Assembly: GCF_009928685.1 (NCBI RefSeq)
Contig: NZ_WWEO01000045.1
Location: 992,001 to 1,056,000 of the forward strand
Reading direction: 5' to 3'
Length of the DNA stretch: 64,000 bases
Origin: Mucilaginibacter agri
GTDB lineage: Bacteria; Bacteroidota; Bacteroidia; Sphingobacteriales; Sphingobacteriaceae
The notes under the pieces were generated by a model that saw only the letters and a list, made by a program, of their open reading frames with translations, did no database searches and was not told the DNA's origin. The position numbers were made by a program, and so were the translations under genes. Shown here in pieces: positions 1 through 8,011 of the stretch (position 1 is the first letter of the stretch; every line of letters begins with the position of its first letter).

Positions 1-2018
1 TTACAGACAAAGCATTGTTACTAGGCTATAGAAGCCAGGCTATTGACCGATTGCACATCCCCGCTTATAATTGGTGGAATGAAGGCTTACATGGCGTAGC
101 CCGCGCAGGCGAAGCAACCGTGTTCCCTCAAGCCATTGCCATGGCAGCAACTTTTAATACCGATCTTGTTAATCAAATAGGCACGGTTATTTCTACAGAG
201 GCACGCGCCAAACATAATTTAGCCGTTGATCGCGGTGACCGCGGCATGTATGTTGGCCTTACTTATTGGTCGCCTAACATTAATATTTTTCGCGATCCAC
301 GCTGGGGCCGCGGACAGGAAACTTACGGAGAAGACCCTTTTTTAACCAGCCGCATAGGTTTATCTTACGTTCACGGTATGCAGGGCGATGTTGCAGGGCG
401 CTTTAAAATTGCGGCCACAGCTAAACACTTTGTAGCCCACAGCGGCCCCGAAAACACCCGTGACTATTTTAATGCCGTAGTAAGCGATAAAGATTTGCAC
501 GATACTTATCTATATGCTTTTCACCAATTGGTAAAAGGCGGCGTAGCCAGCGTAATGACAGCCTACAACAGCGTTAACGGCATACCAAACTCTGTTAATA
601 CTAACCTGATACAAAATACACTACGCAAAGAATGGGGCTTTACAGGTTACATTGTAACCGATTGTGGAGCTTTGGATGATGTATACACCACGCACAAATA
701 TCTGAAGACTGCAACCGAGGCCGCAGCGGCGGGTATTAAGGCAGGCCTTAATCTGGATTGCTCATCCGTACTGCAATCTGATGTGGTTAAAGCCGTGGAA
801 CAAAAACTGATAACCGAAAAAGAGGTAGATGTAGCTTTAAGACCTGTATTACTAACTCAGGTAAAACTTGGCTTTTATGACGACCCTAAACTATCGCCTT
901 ATTTCAAATACCGTACTGATAGCATCCACAACGAGTCGCACGTAAACCTGGCGAGAATTGCAGCACAACAGAGTATGGTATTGCTTAAAAATGATAAAAA
1001 TGTGCTTCCGTTAAAACCAAGCACCTATAATAGCATTATGGTGGTTGGTCCCAACGCTGCATCGCTTGACGCATTAGTTGGCAGCTATCACGGTGTGAAC
1101 TCCAGAATGGTAAACTTTGTAGAGGGCATCTCCGGAGCAGTAGATAAAGGTACACGGGTAGAATATGACTTAGGTGCAGGCGATTCGGACACTACTCATT
1201 TTGGTGGTATTTGGGGTGCAGGCAATGCTGACGTAACAGTTGCCGTTGTTGGCTTACTGCCGGTAACAGAAGGTGAAGCCGGTGATGCATTCTTAGCTGA
1301 AGCAGGTGGCGATAAAAAGACACTTTCTTTACCCGCCAGCCATTTAGCCTTTATGAAAGCTCTGCGCAAAGGGGTTAAGAAACCAATTATTGCTGTAATC
1401 ACTGCAGGTAGTGATGTGGATGTTGCCGCAGTTGCTCAATATGCCGATGCAGTTATCCTGGTGTGGTACCCTGGCGAGCAAGGAGGTAATGCATTAGCGG
1501 ATATCTTATTAGGAAAGATATCGCCATCGGGCAGGTTGCCTTTAACGTTTTATAACTCTGTTAACGATCTACCTGCATTTGACAATTATGGCATGGCTGG
1601 CCGTACTTACAGATATTTCACGGGTAAGGTTCAATATCCTTTCGGCTATGGCTTAAGTTATACCACATTTAAATACGATCAAAACAGTGCCGCTAATAAG
1701 GCTTATAAGGCTGCGGATACCATAACCGTATCATGCAAAATCACCAACACCGGAAACATCACAAGTGGCGAGGTTGTGCAAGCTTATATAGAGTACCCTA
1801 AGGTTGACGGAATGCCAATAAAAGAATTAAAAGCTTTTCAAAGAGTTAGTATTGATGCAGGCCAAAGCAAAGATGTAACCCTGCGCATACCTGTTCAGGA
1901 TTTGAGCAAATGGGACGTGGCCGCAAAAAAACAAAAATTATATCCGGGAAACTACAAGTTAAAGATCGGGCCTAACTCGGCAGAGGCGTATATTGTTAAC
2001 GATTTTTCCATCAAGTAG
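1..2018 (+). CDS. Glycoside hydrolase family 3 beta-glycosidase, 5' end outside window
   Basis: The reading frame is open from the first bases of the window, so the true start and any signal peptide lie upstream; about 670 residues are visible. The GH3 (alpha/beta)8 domain comes first (WGRGQETYGEDP, KHFVAHSGPE). The expected nucleophile is the Asp of the VTDCGALDDV segment, whose codon is at 660-662. An alpha/beta-sandwich domain follows, then a fibronectin-III-like C-terminal domain preceded by FGYGLSYTTF. The overall pattern resembles Bacteroidota beta-xylosidase/beta-glucosidase GH3 enzymes, which hydrolyse terminal beta-linked sugars in the periplasm; the exact substrate cannot be read from sequence. 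The BNR gene starts 33 bp downstream and a GH95 gene follows, so this is probably an inner gene of a polysaccharide-utilisation operon. Family assignment is secure; substrate is not. Confidence 0.93.
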   Translation, partial: TDKALLLGYRSQAIDRLHIPAYNWWNEGLHGVARAGEATVFPQAIAMAATFNTDLVNQIGTVISTEARAKHNLAVDRGDRGMYVGLTYWSPNINIFRDPRWGRGQETYGEDPFLTSRIGLSYVHGMQGDVAGRFKIAATAKHFVAHSGPENTRDYFNAVVSDKDLHDTYLYAFHQLVKGGVASVMTAYNSVNGIPNSVNTNLIQNTLRKEWGFTGYIVTDCGALDDVYTTHKYLKTATEAAAAGIKAGLNLDCSSVLQSDVVKAVEQKLITEKEVDVALRPVLLTQVKLGFYDDPKLSPYFKYRTDSIHNESHVNLARIAAQQSMVLLKNDKNVLPLKPSTYNSIMVVGPNAASLDALVGSYHGVNSRMVNFVEGISGAVDKGTRVEYDLGAGDSDTTHFGGIWGAGNADVTVAVVGLLPVTEGEAGDAFLAEAGGDKKTLSLPASHLAFMKALRKGVKKPIIAVITAGSDVDVAAVAQYADAVILVWYPGEQGGNALADILLGKISPSGRLPLTFYNSVNDLPAFDNYGMAGRTYRYFTGKVQYPFGYGLSYTTFKYDQNSAANKAYKAADTITVSCKITNTGNITSGEVVQAYIEYPKVDGMPIKELKAFQRVSIDAGQSKDVTLRIPVQDLSKWDVAAKKQKLYPGNYKLKIGPNSAEAYIVNDFSIK

Positions 2019-2051
2019 AGCTAATCTTCATCTCATAAAGAAATAGTAAAA

Positions 2052-3095
2052 GTGAGAAAAGTCTGTTTATTATTTAGTTGGTTATTGGTTGTAGTAGTGG
2101 CCCAGCGTGCAGCTGCACAGCCTGTGTTTCAGATTATTAAGCAAGAGCTGGTTTTCAACAATGCTCCTTTTAAACAATGCCATGCCTCAACCATGGTTGA
2201 GACGCAACCGGGGGAATTGTTACTAGCTTGTTTTGGAGGCACCCAGGAGTCGAAACCAGACGTGCAAATCTGGCTAGCTAAGTTGAAAAAGGACAAATTC
2301 TCTACCCCTGTTGCGGTAGCTAATGGCATTGTCAATGATACACTGCGTTACCCGGCATGGAATCCTGTATTATTTAAAGAGCGAAGCGGAAAGATCTTTT
2401 TGTTTTATAAGGTTGGCCCCAATCCGCGCGAATGGTGGGGAATGCTAAAAACTTCAAACGACGGGGGTAAAACCTGGTCTGAGGCTCAGGCCTTACCAAA
2501 AGATATTTTAGGGCCAATTAAAAATAAGCCGGTACAGCTATCAGACGGCAGTATATTATCCCCTTCGAGTGTTGAGGAAGCCAATGGGCGCTGGAAAGCA
2601 CATATCGAAAAATCGATAGATACAGGTAAAAGCTGGATCACTATCCCCATAGATCCTGACGGAGAATTTGATGTTATTCAGCCCAGTATACTTATCTACA
2701 ACAACAATCGTTTACAGATAGTTTGCCGTAGCAAACAAGGTAACGTTATCCAGGCGTGGTCATCTGACGAGGGTAACACCTGGAGTAAGCTTTCCAGAAC
2801 GAGCCTGTTAAATCCAAACTCAGGCACCGATGCCGTGACCTTAAAAAATGGATTGCAGCTAATTGTTTATAACCCCGATGTGCCAGGAAAAGATTGGATG
2901 AACGGGCGAGGCAAATTGAGGGTCGCATCTTCTGCAGATGGTACCACCTGGACAGATGTAGCAGTGCTTGAAAATGGAACCACGGAAGAATACAGCTATC
3001 CTGCTATCATCCAAGCCAGTGATGGCCTTGTGCATATCTCTTATACTTACGATCGCAAGAATATCAAACATGTTGTTCTGAAGCAGAGCAAGTAG
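2052..3095 (+). CDS. Secreted BNR/Asp-box repeat protein (sialidase-fold)
   Basis: This 347-aa protein begins at a GTG codon followed by a clear signal peptide (MRKVCLLFSWLLVVVVAQ, cut near AAAQ). Four Asp-box-like motifs of the form S-x-D-x-G-x-x-W are visible (SNDGGKTWSE, SIDTGKSWI, SSDEGNTWSK, SSADGTTWTD), as in six-bladed sialidase-type propellers. The N-terminal FRIP-type arginine motif of genuine exo-sialidases is not evident, so sialidase activity is doubtful and another glycan-related role is possible. It sits 33 bp after the GH3 gene and about 115 bp before the GH95 fucosidase, which argues for a shared glycan substrate. The fold is well supported; the reaction is unknown. Confidence 0.82.
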   Translation: MRKVCLLFSWLLVVVVAQRAAAQPVFQIIKQELVFNNAPFKQCHASTMVETQPGELLLACFGGTQESKPDVQIWLAKLKKDKFSTPVAVANGIVNDTLRYPAWNPVLFKERSGKIFLFYKVGPNPREWWGMLKTSNDGGKTWSEAQALPKDILGPIKNKPVQLSDGSILSPSSVEEANGRWKAHIEKSIDTGKSWITIPIDPDGEFDVIQPSILIYNNNRLQIVCRSKQGNVIQAWSSDEGNTWSKLSRTSLLNPNSGTDAVTLKNGLQLIVYNPDVPGKDWMNGRGKLRVASSADGTTWTDVAVLENGTTEEYSYPAIIQASDGLVHISYTYDRKNIKHVVLKQSK

Positions 3096-3209
3096 TGCTA
3101 AACATTCGCAATTAATATTCACCCTCCGGAAAAGCCGATTTGAACTCGGATTCTGATTTTCTTTTGCAATATTGTACACGGTTAAATCCAAATGTTTAAA
3201 CCATATATT

Positions 3210-5438
3210 ATGAAGGTTCTCCGTCTGCTTTCTTTGTTGATGATCTGTGCAATGCTTTGTCAAGCGGGTAAAGCGCAAACAAAACGTCGAAATACTGGTC
3301 CTGCATCTTCAAAACTTACCTTATGGTATAATGCACCGGCAAAAATTGAAGGCGAAGGAAAAGAGGCGACAGCTATGAACGAGACGCTCCCAATCGGCAC
3401 GAGCAAAATTGGAGCGCTTATATTCGGCGGAACTGCTCGGGAACAATTGGTTTTAAATGATCAAAGTTTATGGACCGGGGATGAAAAAGACGAAGGGTCT
3501 TACCAAACGTTAGCCAACCTCTTCATTAATTTATCGGGGCACCAAAAAGCCGATAGTTATCGCCGCGATCTGAATTTGGCTAATGCCACCGCGCACGTTA
3601 ATTACTCGGTTAACGGAACAAGCTACACCCGCGAATACTTTGCCAGTAAACCTGCGCAACTTATTGTTGTGCATTTAAGCGCCAACAAACCCGGAGCCTA
3701 CACCGGTAATCTGGAACTTAATGATATGCACGAGGCAAAAACCATCAGCAATCAGGAAAGAGAACTTACAGCTTCGGGAACCTTGTCTAATGGTCTTAAA
3801 TATGAAACCCGCTTAAGAATATTGAACACAGGTGGCTCAGTAAAAGCGGAAGGCGGTAAATTAATCTTTAACAAATGCAACAGCCTCATTATTTTGGTTG
3901 CAGCAGGAACTAATTACATTTTTGATTATAGTAAGAGTTACCACGGGGGAGCGCCAGATATAACTCTGGAAAAACGAATAGAAGCGGCAACACTTAGATC
4001 TTATTCTTCGCTTAAAGCCGAACATATTAAAGATTTTAGTTCGTTATTTAACCGGGTGAGTTTAGATCTGGGAACATCCTCTAAGGAACAGAGAGACAAA
4101 CCAATCGACCTGCGTAAATCCGATGCCGCTACCAGCACCGACTCAGAAATGGAGACCCTTTTATTTCAATACGGCAGATATTTGCTTATTTCCTGCTCGA
4201 GACCGGGCGGATTGCCCGCAAACCTGCAAGGGCTTTGGAACGACAGTAATAATGCCGCTTGGGGAAGTGACTATCACGACAATATTAACGTGGAGATGAA
4301 CTACTGGCCTGCCGAATCGGCAAATATATCTGAGTGTGCTATCCCCTTTTTCGATCTGATAAAAAGCCAGCTAATACCGTGGCGAAAGGCAACCACGGCT
4401 GCACCAGAACTTAATACCCTAGCGGGCCAACCGACTACGAGAGGGTTTGCCCTTCGCACTTCGCATAACATATTTGGCCACACGGACTGGAAATGGGATA
4501 AAACAGCCAATGCCTGGTATTGCCAGATCCTTTGGGAGCATTACGCTTTCGGGCAGGACAAAAATTATTTGAAGACCGTAGCCTATCCTATCATGAAAGA
4601 AACTTGTGAGTTTTGGGAAGACCATCTCAAATCACTTCCCGACGGACGCTTGGTTGTTCCGGAAGGCTGGTCGCCAGAGCATGGCCCTACTGAAGACGGT
4701 GTAAGCTATAATCAGCAGATTGTTTGGGACCTATTTAATAATTACGTAGAAGCTACTGCAGCACTTGGAATCGACCAGGCATACGGCGTGAAAATAGCGG
4801 CCATGCGCGACCAACTTTTAGGCCCTAAAATTGGTAAATGGGGTCAATTGCAAGAATGGATGGAGGATAAAGATGACCCCAATGATCATCACAGGCACAC
4901 CAGCAATTTATTCGCTGTGTTTCCAGGACGACAGGTAAGTGTGGCCAAAACGCCTGCGTTAGCTAAGGCCGCAAGAGTTTCACTAGATGCGCGCGGCCCA
5001 ACCGGCGACGTACGTGAGTGGTCTTTTGCGTGGCGCACAGCCTTATATGCCCGTCTTCACGACGCGGAAGATTCTCATGCGATGCTGAAAGAATTTTTCA
5101 AGGACAGAAACAGCTGTTTAAATCTTTTTGGGCTTCACCCTCCTATGCAAATGGACGGAAATTTTGGGATGACTGCAGCAATTACAGAAATGCTTGTTCA
5201 AAGTCATGAAGGAGAAATAAATCTATTACCAGCACTGCCATCCGAATGGAAATCGGGCTCGGTTACGGGATTGCGGGCACGGGGTGGTTTTGCTGTAGAT
5301 ATTTCCTGGGAGAATAACAAGCTTGTTTCCGCCACATTGCACAATATTAACGGAACTGCGTGTATGGTGCGCTATGGAGATAAAACGGTTAAATTAGATC
5401 GCATTAAAAAAGGTGAGAGTCATAAATTGACTTTCTAA
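3210..5438 (+). CDS. GH95 alpha-L-fucosidase (or alpha-L-galactosidase)
   Basis: GH95 enzymes remove terminal alpha-1,2-fucose (some remove alpha-L-galactose) by inversion. The N-terminal beta-sandwich signature (LWYNAPA, NETLPIGTSKIGALIFGG, LNDQSLWTG) and the (alpha/alpha)6 barrel motifs (NVEMNYWPAE, EGWSPEHGPTEDG, MQMDGNFGMTAAI) are all present; the Asn, Glu and Asp in these match the catalytic positions known in the family. I chose the ATG at 3210 rather than 3192 because it opens a typical signal peptide (MKVLRLLSLLMICAMLCQ, then AKAQ-like cleavage). The 742-aa length is normal for the family. It probably shares a transcript with the two upstream genes, although the gap is about 115 bp and could hold its own promoter. 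No good -7 box was seen there. Confidence 0.94.
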   Translation: MKVLRLLSLLMICAMLCQAGKAQTKRRNTGPASSKLTLWYNAPAKIEGEGKEATAMNETLPIGTSKIGALIFGGTAREQLVLNDQSLWTGDEKDEGSYQTLANLFINLSGHQKADSYRRDLNLANATAHVNYSVNGTSYTREYFASKPAQLIVVHLSANKPGAYTGNLELNDMHEAKTISNQERELTASGTLSNGLKYETRLRILNTGGSVKAEGGKLIFNKCNSLIILVAAGTNYIFDYSKSYHGGAPDITLEKRIEAATLRSYSSLKAEHIKDFSSLFNRVSLDLGTSSKEQRDKPIDLRKSDAATSTDSEMETLLFQYGRYLLISCSRPGGLPANLQGLWNDSNNAAWGSDYHDNINVEMNYWPAESANISECAIPFFDLIKSQLIPWRKATTAAPELNTLAGQPTTRGFALRTSHNIFGHTDWKWDKTANAWYCQILWEHYAFGQDKNYLKTVAYPIMKETCEFWEDHLKSLPDGRLVVPEGWSPEHGPTEDGVSYNQQIVWDLFNNYVEATAALGIDQAYGVKIAAMRDQLLGPKIGKWGQLQEWMEDKDDPNDHHRHTSNLFAVFPGRQVSVAKTPALAKAARVSLDARGPTGDVREWSFAWRTALYARLHDAEDSHAMLKEFFKDRNSCLNLFGLHPPMQMDGNFGMTAAITEMLVQSHEGEINLLPALPSEWKSGSVTGLRARGGFAVDISWENNKLVSATLHNINGTACMVRYGDKTVKLDRIKKGESHKLTF

Positions 5439-5489
5439 AAAGGAAATAACGAAGTTTACCGGTTAGTTCGTCTGCATTAAGATTAAAAA

Positions 5490-5852
5490 TCACCGCCGTG
5501 GTCTTCTCCTTTTTTCTGGAGATAAACCAGTATCACGCTGTGGATCTGCATTTTTTCTGTATGGACTTCTCTGATCGCCTGTTTTGCGATCTGGAGTAAC
5601 CACCTGCTTTTTATCGTCTGCGAAACGCACACTAATAATACGGTCGTCGATCGACCCTCCGTCGAGCGCCTCGATAGCGCGGTTGGCTCCCGCATCATCT
5701 GTCATGGTAATAAAACCATACCCCTTACTTGCCCCGGTTTCGATGTCAGTTATAATAGTCGCCGTGTTTACAGCTCCATAGACACTGAACAATTCTACCA
5801 GTTCAATTTCTTTCATGTCTTTGGGAAATCCGACTATAAAAAGTTTAGCCAT
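5490..5852 (-). CDS. RNA-recognition-motif (RRM) RNA-binding protein
   Basis: A single RRM fills the first ~80 residues: RNP2 is LFIVGF close to the N-terminus and RNP1 is KGYGFITM about 40 residues later, with the usual aromatic residues for stacking on RNA. The last ~35 residues are basic and disordered (RKTGDQRSPYRKN to EKRRRPRR), typical of bacterial cold-shock/glycine-rich-type RRM proteins. I chose the ATG at 5852, which starts MAKLFIV like its relatives; an in-frame ATG at 5891 would add 13 poorly conserved residues. An exact Bacteroidota -7 box lies only 6-13 bases upstream of 5852 on the minus strand, so the mRNA may be nearly leaderless. The target RNAs are unknown. Confidence 0.9.
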   Translation of the reverse strand: MAKLFIVGFPKDMKEIELVELFSVYGAVNTATIITDIETGASKGYGFITMTDDAGANRAIEALDGGSIDDRIISVRFADDKKQVVTPDRKTGDQRSPYRKNADPQRDTGLSPEKRRRPRR

Positions 5853-5858
5853 ACAATG

Positions 5859-5866
5859 CAAATATA
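5859..5866 (-). promoter_or_regulatory. Putative -7 box of the RRM gene
   Basis: The minus strand reads TATATTTG, an exact match to the Bacteroidota sigma-ABfr -7 element TAnnTTTG. It ends 6 bases before the ATG at 5852, so transcription would begin at or just before the start codon. No convincing -33 TTTG is placed correctly upstream. Confidence 0.35.
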
Positions 5867-5945
5867 GTGTTTTCACGCCTCCTATCTGCACACAGAAGCG
5901 TGGTTTGAAAGCTTGTTTTTTGCGAAGGCCTGCTTGAAAAGCATT

Positions 5946-6659
5946 TCACTTTTTGTCCCAAAGCCTCTTGGATACCACCTTTGTTATTACCTGATCGCGA
6001 TAATTTCTGCTGATAGGGATGCGGCTATTGCTTATAAACAGCTCGCCACCTTCAATTCCGTCAATTTTGCTGATTGCGGCCAAGAAGGATTTATGCGCTC
6101 GAATAAAGGATGCCTTTGGCAATTTTTCTTCCAGACTTTTAAGAGAGAGCATTGTAATATACTTACCCCTCGTAGTATAAATGCTAACATAGTTTTGCAT
6201 CCCTTCGATGTAAAGGATATCATCAAAAAGAATCTTTTCGTACTTGCTCCCGCATTTAATAAAAAAGTAATCTTCGGCTTGTTTGCTCGAGTCACCGGTT
6301 AATAATTTCTGGTAATCTTTCGCTTTGGCGGCTGCTTTAAAAAATCGCTCAAAAGTAACTGGTTTCAACAGGTAATCGAGCACGTTCAACTGAAAGCCCT
6401 CCAAGGCATAAGATGGGTACGCGGTAGTAATGATTACCATTGGTGGCTTTTGTAGTATCTTCAGAAATTCTATCCCATTCATTTTGGGCATTTGGATATC
6501 TAGAAATACAAGATCAGCCACCTGTTTGTCTATTAAGGGTAGTAACTCAAGCGGGTTTTCGCACACGCCGCTAAGGTTCAGAAAATCTACTTCCCTCACA
6601 TAATTGGCCAAGCCTTCTCTGGCCAGCGGTTCATCGTCTACAATAACACAATTTATCAT
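5946..6659 (-). CDS. LytTR-family response regulator
   Basis: The 237-aa protein has a receiver domain at residues 1-120 (acidic VDDE near the N-terminus, phosphoacceptor Asp54 in LVFLDIQMP, switch Thr in TTAYPS, Lys in LLKP) and a C-terminal LytTR DNA-binding domain from about 135 (IKCGSKYEKILFDDILYIEG, then FIRAHKSFLAAI). It should be phosphorylated by the kinase encoded immediately upstream, whose stop codon lies 1 bp from this ATG, so the pair is one transcript. The divergent TonB-dependent gene beyond the kinase is a candidate target, which is inference from position only. Confidence 0.95.
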   Translation of the reverse strand: MINCVIVDDEPLAREGLANYVREVDFLNLSGVCENPLELLPLIDKQVADLVFLDIQMPKMNGIEFLKILQKPPMVIITTAYPSYALEGFQLNVLDYLLKPVTFERFFKAAAKAKDYQKLLTGDSSKQAEDYFFIKCGSKYEKILFDDILYIEGMQNYVSIYTTRGKYITMLSLKSLEEKLPKASFIRAHKSFLAAISKIDGIEGGELFISNSRIPISRNYRDQVITKVVSKRLWDKK

Positions 6660-6660
6660 A

Positions 6661-7791
6661 TCATTCGGCTACTAATTGCGCAGATGTTAATAATTCCAAT
6701 TGCCTTAGTTGCAATTCTAATTTTACTTGGAAACTATTTGAATGTTGCTGTATATCCAATTGGTATCCACCTGGATAAATCAGGTCGAGCCTGCGTTTCA
6801 CATTTTTCAAACCTATACCACCATAATTGACAACCTCTGTTATAGGGGCTTCGGAGGTGCTGTTGACCGCGCTGAAATAAAGCACTGTGCTATTTATTTC
6901 CAGATCGATATTTATCCAATTACTACGGCCGGTATCTTTCGATACATGCTTAAATGCGTTTTCAACAAATGTCATCAAAATAAAAGGCGCGATTCCTATG
7001 TCGGGGTTAAATGTTCGCTCCATGTTAAGGTGAACAGCCAAACTTTGGTTCTGCCGCAACTTTTCCAGTTCGATAAAATTTTCCAGGTAAGTAACTTCTT
7101 TATTCAATGCAATCTGCTGATCATTACATTCATACAATTGATGTCGTAATAATTCGGAAAACTTAGCCAGGGAAGCAGATGCCATATCGGGGTTTTTATG
7201 GATCAAGAAAAAAATGGAATTAATGCTATTGAATAAGAAATGCGGGTTAAACTGGTATTTAAGAAATTTGAGTTCGGTTTCGAGCTTTTCTTTTTCTAAT
7301 TCCTGTTGCCTGGCTTGCGTTTCGATCCAGTTTTTAGTCAGCTTTATACTCATTGCCAGCGTGATTGCGCCTAAAGTGAACCTGAATGGCTCGTCCTTAA
7401 TCAGATGATAATATCCGTTTAAACCAGGCGCAATGCCAAATACTTTTTCTGCGGTGCTACCATCCATCCAGGCGGCGATGTAATAGCCAGATGTAATCAA
7501 TGCAGAGGTGCAAATAATAGTCAAGGCTAAATAAAGCAGGTACAGACCATAACGTTTTTTCTGAAGATAACGCGGAATTAGGAAATACAGATTAAAGTAG
7601 GCTCCCAACGCTGGTGGAATAACATAAGCCAGAAACTTAACTACATAAACCGAAAAAAATATGGTACGCAATACACTGTAAGGGCTATCAATTGCCAGTG
7701 ACCAAAGAAAGTAGTCGTACAACATCCAAAAAAGGATATGGTACAATTTGTATTTTATCAGCCAGTTCTGCCTCGATATTCTTGGTGCCAT
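6661..7791 (-). CDS. Sensor histidine kinase, LytS/His_kinase (PF06580) type
   Basis: This membrane kinase partners the LytTR regulator that follows after 1 bp. From the chosen ATG at 7791 (376 aa) there are about four hydrophobic segments within residues 15-150, a short coiled coil (RQQELEKEKLETELKFLK) and the His_kinase motif YQFNPHFLFNSINS with phosphoacceptor His184, then a HATPase domain (FVENAFKHV as N-box, GGIGLKNVKRRL as G-box). The frame stays open upstream to 7917, but that extension is low-complexity and lacks family resemblance, so I favour 7791. There is no periplasmic sensor domain of note, so the signal is probably sensed in or through the membrane. Confidence 0.92.
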   Translation of the reverse strand: MAPRISRQNWLIKYKLYHILFWMLYDYFLWSLAIDSPYSVLRTIFFSVYVVKFLAYVIPPALGAYFNLYFLIPRYLQKKRYGLYLLYLALTIICTSALITSGYYIAAWMDGSTAEKVFGIAPGLNGYYHLIKDEPFRFTLGAITLAMSIKLTKNWIETQARQQELEKEKLETELKFLKYQFNPHFLFNSINSIFFLIHKNPDMASASLAKFSELLRHQLYECNDQQIALNKEVTYLENFIELEKLRQNQSLAVHLNMERTFNPDIGIAPFILMTFVENAFKHVSKDTGRSNWINIDLEINSTVLYFSAVNSTSEAPITEVVNYGGIGLKNVKRRLDLIYPGGYQLDIQQHSNSFQVKLELQLRQLELLTSAQLVAE

Positions 7792-8011
7792 AGTATATAA
7801 AGTTAAGTTTAATTCATCCAATTCCTGCCGGGCATTAGACGAGTGGGCAGATATAATTGACAAAATGCACCTATCAAAGGATAACAGGTAATCACGTCGT
7901 TTTTCAGAATCCCTCAATATCTATTCGAGCTGTTTTATGCACCTTGTCAATTTGGTATAGCTGTTCAGCAATCGATTTTCTAAGCATTGTAAATGCAAGC
8001 TTTCTTTGAGT

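Noticed and set aside
1..2018. GH3 gene as a truncated pseudogene
   Set aside because: The frame is open to the first base of the window, so the missing N-terminus is a window-edge effect.
5913..6302. Plus-strand open frame opposite the LytTR regulator gene
   Set aside because: Entirely antisense to a gene with clear domain motifs; no independent support.
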